Shown: piece after piece, positions 35,225 through 43,291 of the stretch | How the letters are laid out: each line of letters starts with the position of its first letter | Numbering within the stretch: the stretch's first letter is position 1 | Source of the DNA: an uncultured Lachnospiraceae bacterium | GTDB taxonomy: Bacteria; Bacillota; Clostridia; Lachnospirales; Lachnospiraceae | Assembly: GCA_910587095.1 (NCBI GenBank) | Contig: CAJUMJ010000033.1 | Span: 1 to 62,667 of the forward strand | Direction of reading: 5' to 3' | Length of the DNA stretch: 62,667 nt | Program-made: the position numbers and the translations under genes | Notes under the pieces: model-generated | The model's database searches: none | What the model saw: the letters and a program-made list of their open reading frames with translations, nothing else | Told to the model about the DNA's origin: nothing

Positions 35225-36616
35225 ATGAAAAAGAAAACTTTATCCGTTCTGCTCACCGCCGCTTTTCTCGCTCTTGCGACAAGTGCCTGCGGCGCGGCCA
35301 ATACGCCCCCTTCCGGGCAGGATACGGCGGAGACTCCCGCAGTCGATGAGAGCGCTTCATCCGCCCCGGAAGATTCCGAAGAGAATACGTCGGACGCAGA
35401 AGAAACCGACACAAATGTCACAGAGGAAGATGCCGCAAAAGCGGAAGAAAGCGCTGTCTCCGACACCGCATCTGGCACCATTTCCGTCACCTTTCGGGAA
35501 TCTCTTGACGAAATCAAGGGGGACGACGACACGGTGATTTTCACGAACAGCGTGCAGATGCCTGTAGTCAGCATCGAAGGCGCTGCGGATATCGCGAAAA
35601 AAATCAACGCAGACCTGGAAGAATACTATAAGACCTTTTCCACGAATAACAATGAAACCGCGGAAATGGCCCGGGAAGACTACGCGGCAAGCCTCGAGGA
35701 AGACGGCTGGGACTTTCCCGGCTACAGCACCGACATAAGCGCCGAGGTGACCCGCATGGATGAGAACATAGTTTCCTTCCGAATCACGCTCTACGATTTC
35801 ACCGGCGGCGCCCACGGCAACTATGGTTCCACGGGCAGAAACTACAGTGTGAAAACAGGCGCACTTCTCGTCTTTGATGAGATTTCCGAAGACTACGAAG
35901 CCTTTCACGCTACGGTGCTGGATTATATGATCAATCTGGCGGATACGCCCGCCTACAAGGACAAACTGTTCGGCCCTCCCTCCAAAGCCGATCTGGACAG
36001 CACGCTGTTTGACGGGGACGGCTGGATCTTTACCCAAAGCGGCATCAGCTTTTTAGTCCCTCCCTATTCGCTCGGCCCTTACGCTTCCGGGGAAATTTCC
36101 TTCCGGCTGCCCTATGAAAAGGCGTATGAGCTGGGATTAAAGGCGGACTTCCGCTACGACGGCAATTTCGTGGACAAACGTTATTATATCTGCAAATATG
36201 ATCCGGAAACCTTTGAACCTGTTGTGGACGGCGACCCTGACTGTTATTTCGATTTAAACGGGGACGGCACGGAAGAGGGACTCGCCTTATATGGGCAGAT
36301 CGTTGATCCGGCTACCGGTGAAAGCGGCTATGCGTTTTATATCGACGGCAAAGACTTTGGGGAAGTGATTGCCGGACAGATCGGGGAGGACGCGAAAAAC
36401 GGATATATGGATACCTCCTACGCGCTCTACGACAGCGACCCCACAGACGGTTTGACAGAGATTGCCGTCCTGTTCACGCAGTTTGCCGAAAGCAGTTCCG
36501 AATCAGGCTCCTCAGACAGCTTGCCCTACACTTATCTTTTCCGTTACACACCGGAAAAAGAACTGCAATTTCTGGAAAAAAGAGACGGCTTTGTGACTGT
36601 CCCCGCGACGTCGTAG
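35225..36616 (+). CDS. Lipoprotein with DUF4163/DUF3298 (RsiV-like) domains
   Basis: Exported lipoprotein of 463 residues with lipobox ATSAC at residue 22, then a 70-residue acidic Ser/Glu/Asp linker. Residues 85-310 match the DUF4163-DUF3298 fold known from Bacillus RsiV and PdaC (YDFTGGAHGNYGSTGRNYSV, LPYEKAYELGL). A C-terminal part includes an EF-like DLNGDGTEEG. RsiV binds lysozyme, but this protein has no membrane anti-sigma part, so that role is not implied. GAGGTGAT precedes the ATG. Confidence 0.88.
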   Translation: MKKKTLSVLLTAAFLALATSACGAANTPPSGQDTAETPAVDESASSAPEDSEENTSDAEETDTNVTEEDAAKAEESAVSDTASGTISVTFRESLDEIKGDDDTVIFTNSVQMPVVSIEGAADIAKKINADLEEYYKTFSTNNNETAEMAREDYAASLEEDGWDFPGYSTDISAEVTRMDENIVSFRITLYDFTGGAHGNYGSTGRNYSVKTGALLVFDEISEDYEAFHATVLDYMINLADTPAYKDKLFGPPSKADLDSTLFDGDGWIFTQSGISFLVPPYSLGPYASGEISFRLPYEKAYELGLKADFRYDGNFVDKRYYICKYDPETFEPVVDGDPDCYFDLNGDGTEEGLALYGQIVDPATGESGYAFYIDGKDFGEVIAGQIGEDAKNGYMDTSYALYDSDPTDGLTEIAVLFTQFAESSSESGSSDSLPYTYLFRYTPEKELQFLEKRDGFVTVPATS

Positions 36617-36649
36617 CCTTCTTTCGAAATGAGTTTTTATAAAAAATAA

Positions 36650-36691
36650 AAAAGGTGCATGGACGGCGGTCATCCGCTCCCTGCACCTTTT
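36650..36691. terminator. Bidirectional terminator
   Basis: AAAAGGTGCA and TGCACCTTTT close an inner GC-rich stem. There are T-tracts on both strands, and it serves the convergent lipoprotein and DUF4422 genes. Confidence 0.85.
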
Positions 36692-36719
36692 CTTTTAACG
36701 TACCATTCAGCGTTTTCTT

Positions 36720-37829
36720 TTATCCCTCTGCACAGCCTAAAATCCTCTCCGCGATCTCCCTCGCCTCCTTGTTTGGATAAAACAGTCTGGCCGAAGCCTC
36801 AAGCGCAATCGGGGTAATATTTTCCTTTTCTAAAAACAGTTTTATCTCCCGCAGCGCCATTCCTTCTTTATAAGAAAGAACCAGATCGTTTAGCTTCCCA
36901 AAATGCGCCATCAACGCGCTAAACTCCTGTATCCTGTCAATGGTGCTGCTGCCGTAAGCCTGTTTTTCCAACTCGCACACCGCAATCACCTGCATGGACA
37001 GCTTCAGCTCCCCCGTAATGTCGGAGGCTTCCATCAGGATATCCGGGCGCTTTTCGAGACAGGAAAGAATATACTCTTTCGCCCCGGCAATGTCCTTTCG
37101 CGCAAAATACGCCGCAAGCTTCTCCTTCGTCTCCGTCGTCTCCCGCTTCTCGTCCGTCATGCCCACCTTGCATTCATAAGCCTTAAGCCCTCTTGCCTGC
37201 ACCCATACATACAGGAGAAACTCCGAGATAAAGCCGTAAACCCGCTTGTGATAATCATCATATGAGGAGGCGTTGATTTTTCCCTCCGCCTTCTCAAAAA
37301 TCCCGAAAAGCCATTCGCAGTACGCGTCGTAAATCTCCTTTTTGCAGACACACATATTGCCGAAATATGTGCCCCTTCCCTGAACAAGCTTTGCAAACGT
37401 CCCATAATACGCCGGATAAAACTGCCGGATAATTTCCCCCACCGCGTCCAGGTCGTGAATATTGTAGTCGCCGGCATACCCTTCATAATAGGAAAAATTC
37501 AGCTTCAATCTCTTGGATGTGATGATGTCGTACTCCGACAGTATGTTCTCATATTCTCCGGCCGTCAGAATCCTTCCTTCTTCTGTGCAAAAATACCGGC
37601 GGTAATGGCAGATTCCCACATAGTCTGTTGTCTTGATATTCTTCCAAACCCAATACACCCCCGTCAGCTCCCCGTAATAACAATTCTTTTCCGAAATACT
37701 GACACCTGTGTCATCTCCTATATATCCCAAATCCGACGCGCCTGCCCGGCCTACCTGTAAAGGCACATAGACCGGATCTCCTGGCGTTGGAAATTTTTTG
37801 TGGGTCATGGTAAAAATTGTTACGCTCAT
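36720..37829 (-). CDS. DUF4422 glycosyltransferase-like protein
   Basis: A 369-residue cytoplasmic protein. The first 240 residues fit the DUF4422 family of polysaccharide-biosynthesis transferases: IFTMTHKKFPTP, YIGDDTGVSIS, YYGELTGVYWVWKN, DYVGICHYRRYF and GTYFGNMCVCKKEI. The C-terminal 120 residues are helical and unassigned. It usually sits in capsule clusters, but here it stands beside MATE genes without other transferases. AAGAGGATATC precedes the ATG. Confidence 0.88.
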   Translation of the reverse strand: MSVTIFTMTHKKFPTPGDPVYVPLQVGRAGASDLGYIGDDTGVSISEKNCYYGELTGVYWVWKNIKTTDYVGICHYRRYFCTEEGRILTAGEYENILSEYDIITSKRLKLNFSYYEGYAGDYNIHDLDAVGEIIRQFYPAYYGTFAKLVQGRGTYFGNMCVCKKEIYDAYCEWLFGIFEKAEGKINASSYDDYHKRVYGFISEFLLYVWVQARGLKAYECKVGMTDEKRETTETKEKLAAYFARKDIAGAKEYILSCLEKRPDILMEASDITGELKLSMQVIAVCELEKQAYGSSTIDRIQEFSALMAHFGKLNDLVLSYKEGMALREIKLFLEKENITPIALEASARLFYPNKEAREIAERILGCAEG

Positions 37830-37862
37830 GATATCCTCTTTTCCTTTTTCCGTATTAACAAA

Positions 37863-39218
37863 TCACGCCGGCCGCTTCTGGCTGCCAAGCATATCCGCCA
37901 TCTTTTTCCGCACATAAAAAAATGCCGGGATTAAAAAAATGTCCGCAAAAATCCACGCCAGCGGATTTGCAAAGCGCACCGCCGCAAATCCATAATAAGG
38001 CACAAGGAAAAATCCCGCAAGTCCTCTGGCCAGCATCTCAAAAGCGCCGGCGAACACGGCGAGCTTGCTGAATCCCATTCCCTGGATCAAAAAGCGGACG
38101 ATATTGACAAGCGCCAGCGGAAAGAAGAACAGCGCATTGATTTGTATATAGGAAAGCGCATTCCCGATTATTTCCGTCTCACCCGCATCCAAAAACAGCA
38201 GTAAAAGCTCTCTTCCGAATAAGTACACGGCTCCCAGGGCAATCAGGGAATAGGCGAGGCCAAGCACGGAGCAGCTTTTAAGCCCTCTGTCCACACGCTC
38301 CATATCTCCCGCTCCCACGTTCTGTCCGCCGTAAGTCGCCATTGTGGAACCCATCGCGTCGAAGGGGCATACGAGGAGCATACTCACTTTGCCTCCTGCC
38401 GTGACCGCCGCCACCGCGTTGGAGTCTATGCCGTTCACCGCGCTTTGCAAAATCACGCTGCCGATGGCGGTGATGGAATACTGCAGTCCCATGGGAATTC
38501 CCATATTGCAAAGTTTTCCCGCATAGTCCCGGCTCCATCTGCACTCCTCCCGCGAAAGCTTTAGGATGGTGAATTTCTTCCTCATATAAATCAGGCAGGC
38601 CAGGCCCGCAACAGCCTGGGAAATTACCGTGGCCACGGCCGCGCCGGCCACCCCCATAGGCAGCACCACAATACAGAACACGTCGAGAAAGATATTCAAA
38701 ACCGCCGCCGTCACCAGAAATACCACCGGCGTTTTGCTGTCCCCGAGGGAGCGCAGAATAGCCGCCGTCATATTGTAGAGAAATACCACGGGGATCCCGA
38801 GAAAAATAATGATTATGTATCTGTAGGAGTCGTCGATGATATTTTCCGGCGTCCTCATGAGCTGTAAAATCCAGCGGCACGAAAGGGACACCGCAATCGT
38901 GATGACCACCGCGAAAATTACGGACAACCATACGCTGTTCGCCATAAATTTGCGAAGCTCCGTCTCGTGTTTCGCTCCAAACTCCTGGGCGATGGGAATT
39001 GCAAAGCCGTTGCAGACCCCCATGCAAAAACCGATGATCAGAAAGTTCACGGAGCCCGTAGCTCCCACCGCCGCCAGCGCATCCACCCCCAGATAATGCC
39101 CTACGATGACGGCATCCACCATACTGTAAAACTGCTGGAAAACCAGCCCGAACAAAAGGGGCACTGCAAATCCCAAAATCAGTCTCATGGGACTGCCCTT
39201 CGTCATATCTTTTTCCAT
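37863..39218 (-). CDS. MATE-family efflux transporter 2
   Basis: 451 residues with about 12 helices. It opens with MEKDMTKGSPMRLILGFAVP and has QQFYSMVDAVIVGHYLG and GFCMGVCNGFAIPIAQEFGA plus the second-half GGQNVGAGDMERVDRGLKSC motif. GGAGGAG precedes the chosen ATG; the upstream 12-residue extension is unsupported. It lies 33 nt downstream of nothing cotranscribed except possibly DUF4422 below it. Substrate unknown. Confidence 0.93.
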   Translation of the reverse strand: MEKDMTKGSPMRLILGFAVPLLFGLVFQQFYSMVDAVIVGHYLGVDALAAVGATGSVNFLIIGFCMGVCNGFAIPIAQEFGAKHETELRKFMANSVWLSVIFAVVITIAVSLSCRWILQLMRTPENIIDDSYRYIIIIFLGIPVVFLYNMTAAILRSLGDSKTPVVFLVTAAVLNIFLDVFCIVVLPMGVAGAAVATVISQAVAGLACLIYMRKKFTILKLSREECRWSRDYAGKLCNMGIPMGLQYSITAIGSVILQSAVNGIDSNAVAAVTAGGKVSMLLVCPFDAMGSTMATYGGQNVGAGDMERVDRGLKSCSVLGLAYSLIALGAVYLFGRELLLLFLDAGETEIIGNALSYIQINALFFFPLALVNIVRFLIQGMGFSKLAVFAGAFEMLARGLAGFFLVPYYGFAAVRFANPLAWIFADIFLIPAFFYVRKKMADMLGSQKRPA

Positions 39219-39253
39219 AATACTCCTCCCAAATTCTCCTCCCTGTACTAACA

Positions 39254-39364
39254 TGTACTCTCGGAATCTCTTTGCACCTGCCTTTGTGGCAGATTTTCCG
39301 TCATATGCACATATGACAAAAAATCATCTCACAAAATCAGGCACAAAGAGACTCCGAGAGTACA
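39254..39364. repeat. 111-bp near-perfect palindrome (element F)
   Basis: Left arm TGTACTCTCGGA-TCTCTTTG-CCTG, right arm CAGG-CAAAGAGA-TCCGAGAGTACA. The inner arms TTTGTG..AGATTTT and AAAATC..CTCACAAA, and the central GTCATATG-CATATGAC, continue the pairing with short symmetric mismatches. It lies between divergent MATE genes. Half of the arm recurs at 51323-51350. MITE-like or a long-hairpin RNA gene; no coding capacity. Confidence 0.75.
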
Positions 39365-39437
39365 TTAACCGCTTGGAGACGATTTTATCACACTGCGTTA
39401 AAAACACAAGTAAAATATAAAATATTTTAAAAATAAT

Positions 39438-39535
39438 TTGTAACAGTTCAGACATGCAAAATTGAATATACAAAATGCTGCTGGGAGCTTGTACAACCCG
39501 ACAACTTATGAATGAGCAAGGCTGAACTGTTACAA
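39438..39535. repeat. Palindromic repeat element D
   Basis: A 98-bp element with perfect 14-bp terminal inverted repeats TTGTAACAGTTCAG. The interior shares CAAAATGCT, GCTTG and the GCAAGG-TGAACTGTTAC end with element B, so B and D are one family. Confidence 0.75.
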
Positions 39536-39561
39536 AATAATTTTATGCCAGGAAAAACGGA

Positions 39562-39590
39562 TTGACACACCCGAAAGAATGTATTAAGAT
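39562..39590 (+). promoter_or_regulatory. Promoter for MATE transporter 3
   Basis: TTGACA, 17 nt, TAAGAT, about 35 nt before the ATG and 26 nt after element D. Confidence 0.7.
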
Positions 39591-39625
39591 GTTATCACTT
39601 TACGCAAAAAACGGAGGACTTTTCC

Positions 39626-41008
39626 ATGCAAAGCGCAACTGCAAAAGACAGCTTCTACAATAAGATTGTAAAGCTGGTGATTCCCATCGTTGTTCAAAAT
39701 CTTTTAAGCGCCGCCGTAAACTCCGCGGACGTGATTATGTTAAATTATGTGGGGCAATCTTCCATCTCGGCGGTATCCCTGGCAGCAAATTACGCAAACG
39801 TTCTCTTTATGATCTATTATGGCCTGGGAACGGGAGCCTCCATGTTGAGCGCACAGTATTGGGGAAAAGGCGACACGGCGCCGATCCGCGTCATTGAAGG
39901 CATCGCCCTGCGCTTTTCCATGGTGATCACCCTGTGCTTCTCCGCTTTCGCGCTCTTTGCGCCGGAGCTTATGATGAAGCTCTTTACAAACGACACGGAG
40001 CTTATCGGAATCGGCGCGGGTTATCTGCGCGTCATGTCCGTCACCTACCTTTGCTGGGGCGTCATAGAAGTCTATCTGGCGATACTTAGAAGCATCGGAC
40101 GGGTGACAGTCTGTATGGTTTTAAATGTAATGGCATTTTCCATAAATATTATCTTGAACGCGGTATTTATCTTCGGCCTCCTTGGCGCGCCGAAGATGGG
40201 GGCTGCAGGCGTCGCCATCGCTACCGCCTTGTCCCGTGTGATCGAGCTGATTGGCTGTATCATCGTGTCCGCGTTCAGCCAGGACATTAAGCTGAAACTC
40301 GGCTATATGTTTTTGCGAAGCAATCTCCTGTTTCAGGATTTTCTGAAATTATCATTGCCCGCCCTGTGCAATGATATCGCCTGGAGCGTCGCCTTTTCCA
40401 TGTACTCGGTCATTCTCGGACACATGGGCTCCGATGCTGTGGCGGCCAACTCTCTTGTGGTCGTGGTCCGAAACTTCGGCACCGTGCTCTGCTTCGGTAC
40501 GGCCAGCGCGGGCGGCATCCTTCTCGGCAACGTGATGGGCGAGGGCGATATGGAGCGCGCCAGAATTTACGCCTCCAAGCTGATGAAGCTCACCGTTATC
40601 ACCGGCGCTGTCGGCGGCGTGCTGGTGCTTATCGCCACGCCCTTTGTGCTGCATTTTGCCCAGCTTTCCGAAACCGCCATGCATTACCTGAAATATATGC
40701 TGTTAATCAACACTTATTATATCATGGGAGCCGCCGTCAACACGACGCTGATCGCCGGTGTATTCCGGGCTGGCGGCGACAGCCGTTTCGGCCTGATCTG
40801 CGACGTCATTGACATGTGGGGATACGCCGTACCGCTCGGCTTTCTCGCCGCCTTTGTCTTTAAGCTTCCCGTTTTATGGGTATACTTTCTCTTGTGCACC
40901 GACGAATTTGTAAAGTGGCCATGGGTGATCCGACACTACCGCAGCGGTAAGTGGCTGAAAAACATCACAAGAGAGGATCTGTTTGAGAAGGAGAGTGAAA
41001 ATCCGTAG
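39626..41008 (+). CDS. MATE-family efflux transporter 3
   Basis: 460 residues and about 12 helices. It opens DSFYNKIVKLVIPIVVQNLL and contains NSADVIMLNYVGQSSISAVS, GTGASMLSAQYWGKGD and the second-half FGTASAGGILLGNVMGEGD. It is more distant from the other two MATE proteins than they are from each other. GGAGGA precedes the ATG. Its last 44 nt overlap the convergent LuxR-type gene. Confidence 0.93.
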   Translation: MQSATAKDSFYNKIVKLVIPIVVQNLLSAAVNSADVIMLNYVGQSSISAVSLAANYANVLFMIYYGLGTGASMLSAQYWGKGDTAPIRVIEGIALRFSMVITLCFSAFALFAPELMMKLFTNDTELIGIGAGYLRVMSVTYLCWGVIEVYLAILRSIGRVTVCMVLNVMAFSINIILNAVFIFGLLGAPKMGAAGVAIATALSRVIELIGCIIVSAFSQDIKLKLGYMFLRSNLLFQDFLKLSLPALCNDIAWSVAFSMYSVILGHMGSDAVAANSLVVVVRNFGTVLCFGTASAGGILLGNVMGEGDMERARIYASKLMKLTVITGAVGGVLVLIATPFVLHFAQLSETAMHYLKYMLLINTYYIMGAAVNTTLIAGVFRAGGDSRFGLICDVIDMWGYAVPLGFLAAFVFKLPVLWVYFLLCTDEFVKWPWVIRHYRSGKWLKNITREDLFEKESENP

Positions 41009-41540
41009 TCTGTACATACGCCCGAAATTCCTTCCGGCTTTGCACCTCCGTCTTCTGGTAAATATGGGACACATGCTTTTTGACCGTCGTCTCGGCAATG
41101 TAAAGCGCTTCCCCGATCTGCCTGTTGGTGTAGCCCCTGTAGAGCAGCCAGGCAACCTCAAGCTCCCGCTCGGAGAGCTCGCTGCCCTCCATAGCTGCCA
41201 AAAAACGCGCATAAATCTTCTCATAGCTTTCGCCTGACAAGGAAGCCTCCCGTTGGCCCGACTTTTGCGTCATCGCTTCGCCGCCGCTTACCGCCTCCTT
41301 GTCATTTGCCTGCTCAGTCCGTCCTTTTTCATCGCTCTCACCCTGCTCCTTCATCCGGTCGCTCAACCGAAGATACAACGCCAAAACCACAGCCAGCGCG
41401 ACGCCTAAAAGCAGCGTCCCGGATACCGCTACCTTCCACTCGCGCCTTCCGCCGAGTGCGCCTGCCTGATACAGGAGCAATGTCGTCAAAAGCAGCACGT
41501 AGCCGGTTCCCAAAAGCATCCGAAGCGCGCGCTTTCTCAT
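40965..41540 (-). CDS. Membrane-anchored LuxR-type regulator
   Basis: A 191-residue protein with two N-terminal membrane helices (MLLGTGYVLLLTTLLLYQAG; VSGTLLLGVALAVVLALYL), a charged linker (about 62-110) and a C-terminal LuxR HTH (SELSERELEVAWLLYRGYTN, then VKKHVSHIYQKTEV). There is no receiver domain, so the signal probably arrives through the membrane part. Its ATG overlaps the TGA of the MotA-like gene (ATGA), implying coupled translation. The 3' end overlaps MATE 3. Confidence 0.9.
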   Translation of the reverse strand: MRKRALRMLLGTGYVLLLTTLLLYQAGALGGRREWKVAVSGTLLLGVALAVVLALYLRLSDRMKEQGESDEKGRTEQANDKEAVSGGEAMTQKSGQREASLSGESYEKIYARFLAAMEGSELSERELEVAWLLYRGYTNRQIGEALYIAETTVKKHVSHIYQKTEVQSRKEFRAYVQTTDFHSPSQTDPLL

Positions 41541-42106
41541 ATCTGTCTTTCCTCTGTATCGCCCGCCTGCTCCTTCTGCGCTATGTCCTTTTCACTCTCA
41601 CTCCCCGCAAAGGCCGCACCGCTCTCCATATCCGTGTCCACTTCCATATAACCGATGATTCTGCGTTTTGCCTCAAGCTGCAAGGGCAGAAGCAGCATCT
41701 CAAAAATCATCGCGTAAAGCATCGTCAGAATCGCCACCGCCATATTGGGTCCAAGACTTGCCAGGTCAGACAAACGGCGCAGTATGCTTATGAGAGACAT
41801 CAGGACGCAGACTACCCCCGCAAAAACCACCTGCTTTTGCAGCATCTCCACCACATCCAGCGAGCGCCTCAATTCGCTCAGATGACATCCGTAATCCTTG
41901 CGTAAGAGCATGCAAGCTCTCTTAAAGTCCTTCCATACACCGCCTCTGAACATTACCGGCACCGTAAACACCAGTATAATGACAAGCGACGGCATGTCGA
42001 TCAAAAATCTGAGCTGCCGCAAGTCAAACCCGCTGTCTCCATAACCGTATCCCGCCGTCCCCAGCAAAATAATGCCTAAAACAATACTGATCATCTCCAT
42101 AATCAT
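41537..42106 (-). CDS. MotA/TolQ/ExbB-like membrane protein
   Basis: A 189-residue protein with about four hydrophobic segments. The first part (ISIVLGIILLGTAGYGYG, then FLIDMPSLVIILVFTVPVMF) recalls the MotA N-terminus, and LASLGPNMAVAILTMLYAMI resembles the MotA/TolQ/ExbB proton-channel signature. The channel-domain cytoplasmic loop is shorter than in flagellar MotA and no MotB partner is near. It is translationally coupled to a membrane-bound LuxR regulator. The family is inferred from motif resemblance. Confidence 0.8.
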   Translation of the reverse strand: MIMEMISIVLGIILLGTAGYGYGDSGFDLRQLRFLIDMPSLVIILVFTVPVMFRGGVWKDFKRACMLLRKDYGCHLSELRRSLDVVEMLQKQVVFAGVVCVLMSLISILRRLSDLASLGPNMAVAILTMLYAMIFEMLLLPLQLEAKRRIIGYMEVDTDMESGAAFAGSESEKDIAQKEQAGDTEERQI

Positions 42107-42219
42107 ATACTCTTTCCCTCCTTTTTTCTTTTATGTACTCTGCTGCCTCAACCATATCACGCTCGTCTGGCATTTACTATGGTACTTTTAAGAAAAAAGG
42201 TAGTATTCCTATATTGTCG

Positions 42220-42248
42220 TTGACTTTTGAACGATCAGTACCTATAAT
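42220..42248 (+). promoter_or_regulatory. Promoter of the plus-strand RNA
   Basis: TTGACT, 17 nt, perfect TATAAT on the plus strand. No plus-strand ORF follows; the predicted RNA would start near 42255. Confidence 0.75.
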
Positions 42249-42254
42249 ATAGAC

Positions 42255-42355
42255 AGAAAAAAGCACTGCGACAAGCGGTTGGCTTTTGTATCACGTTTTA
42301 TTTAAGAGATTCTTAAACAACCGTTCACTGGGCCGAGTGGCGGTTGTTGCTCTTT
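42255..42355 (+). ncRNA. Candidate antitoxin RNA
   Basis: A predicted transcript of about 100 nt from the promoter at 42220. It ends at a strong hairpin (ACAACCG / CGGTTGT with inner CACT/AGTG, 42317-42347) followed by TGCTCTTT. It is fully complementary to the 3' part of the minus-strand small-ORF mRNA, including its last codons. This is the layout of type I antitoxin RNAs. The call is inferred from signals only. Confidence 0.6.
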
Positions 42356-42402
42356 ACAATTATCGTAACGGTATACTTACCGATATGTAACGTAATTCGC
42401 AT
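42325..42402 (-). CDS. 25-residue peptide, candidate type I toxin
   Basis: An ORF of 25 codons beginning MRITLHIGKYTVTIIV and ending KSNNRHSAQ. AAAGGGGGTGAGG, a very strong SD, lies just before the ATG and is partly inside a CCCTT/AAGGG hairpin. The peptide has a hydrophobic-amphipathic first half and a basic tail, as in small membrane toxins. The mRNA ends pair over long range (42430-42439 with 42275-42284; 42450-42457 with 42262-42269). It was too short for standard gene calling. I believe similar peptides occur in other Firmicutes, but that is memory only. Confidence 0.65.
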   Translation of the reverse strand: MRITLHIGKYTVTIIVKSNNRHSAQ

Positions 42403-42481
42403 TAGCCTCACCCCCTTTCAAGGGATATCAGCCAACCGCCTGCCGCTATGCAGTGCTCTTCTGTCCTACGTGGACCTTTTG

Positions 42482-42509
42482 ATCATATCATAATGTTTAT
42501 TTTATTCAA
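42482..42509 (-). promoter_or_regulatory. Promoter for the small-peptide mRNA
   Basis: TTGAAT, 16 nt, TATGAT on the minus strand, overlapping the 3' end of the ABC ATPase gene. It gives a leader of about 70 nt before the ATG at 42402. Confidence 0.5.
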
Positions 42510-43282
42510 TATTTCGTCAAAAACTGTCTTGTTCGTTCTTCCTTCGGATGATCGATCACCTGTCTCGCATCTCCTTGCTCCACGATCACACCATCGTCCA
42601 TAAAAATAATCCGATCCGCCACATCCCTGGCGAAACTCATTTCATGGGTCACGATAATCATGGTCGTATGCTGTCTGGCAAGCCCTCTGATTACCTTTAA
42701 CACCTCCCCCGTCAGCTCCGGGTCAAGAGCCGAGGTCGGCTCGTCAAAGCAGAGAATGTCCGGCTTAAGCGCCAGCGCTCTGGCAATCGCCACTCTCTGC
42801 TGCTGCCCGCCGGAAAGCTGATGCGGATAATGATCCATGCGCTCCGCAAGCCCCATCTGCTCTAAGAGCGCTTTGCCATGGGCTTCTATCTCCTCCAGAA
42901 TCTCTTTCTTCTTCTGTTTGAAGTCGGCGCGCTCCTTCGAAAGAAGCCTTTCCGCCAGCGTCACATTCTCCAATGCAGTATACTGGGGAAACAGATGGAA
43001 CGCCTGGAATACCATACCAAAATGCAGTCTTTTGGTGCGCAGATCCTTCTCCTGCCCGCTAACCGGATTGTCCGCGTCAAACAGCGTCTCTCCCCGCACC
43101 GTGATAGAGCCATGATCCGGCGTCTCCAAAAAATTCAGGCAGCGAAGGAGCGTCGTCTTGCCGGAACCGGAAGAGCCTATGATCGCCAGCGCGCTCCCTT
43201 CCTCAAGATCAAAACTCACATCGTCAAGCACTCTGGTAGAATCGAAATGTTTTCCTATATTTTTTACTTCTAAAACAGCCAT
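42506..43282 (-). CDS. Polar amino-acid ABC transporter ATPase (system 1)
   Basis: A cytoplasmic ATPase of 258 residues. It has Walker A GSSGSGKTT, a Q-loop in GMVFQAFHLFPQ, signature LSGGQQQRVAIARAL, Walker B ILCFDEPTSALDP and the switch His in VTHEMSFARDV. The GlnQ-like C-terminus fits polar amino-acid uptake. GGAGGAAGC precedes the ATG; it follows its permease by 9 nt. It is the last gene of the set permuted SBP-permease-ATPase. Confidence 0.94.
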   Translation of the reverse strand: MAVLEVKNIGKHFDSTRVLDDVSFDLEEGSALAIIGSSGSGKTTLLRCLNFLETPDHGSITVRGETLFDADNPVSGQEKDLRTKRLHFGMVFQAFHLFPQYTALENVTLAERLLSKERADFKQKKKEILEEIEAHGKALLEQMGLAERMDHYPHQLSGGQQQRVAIARALALKPDILCFDEPTSALDPELTGEVLKVIRGLARQHTTMIIVTHEMSFARDVADRIIFMDDGVIVEQGDARQVIDHPKEERTRQFLTKY

Positions 43283-43291
43283 TGCTTCCTC

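Noticed and set aside
31191..41008. Recent tandem duplication of MATE genes
   Set aside because: The three proteins differ in their N-termini and motif details, and they are on different strands with unrelated genes between, so they are not recent duplicates.
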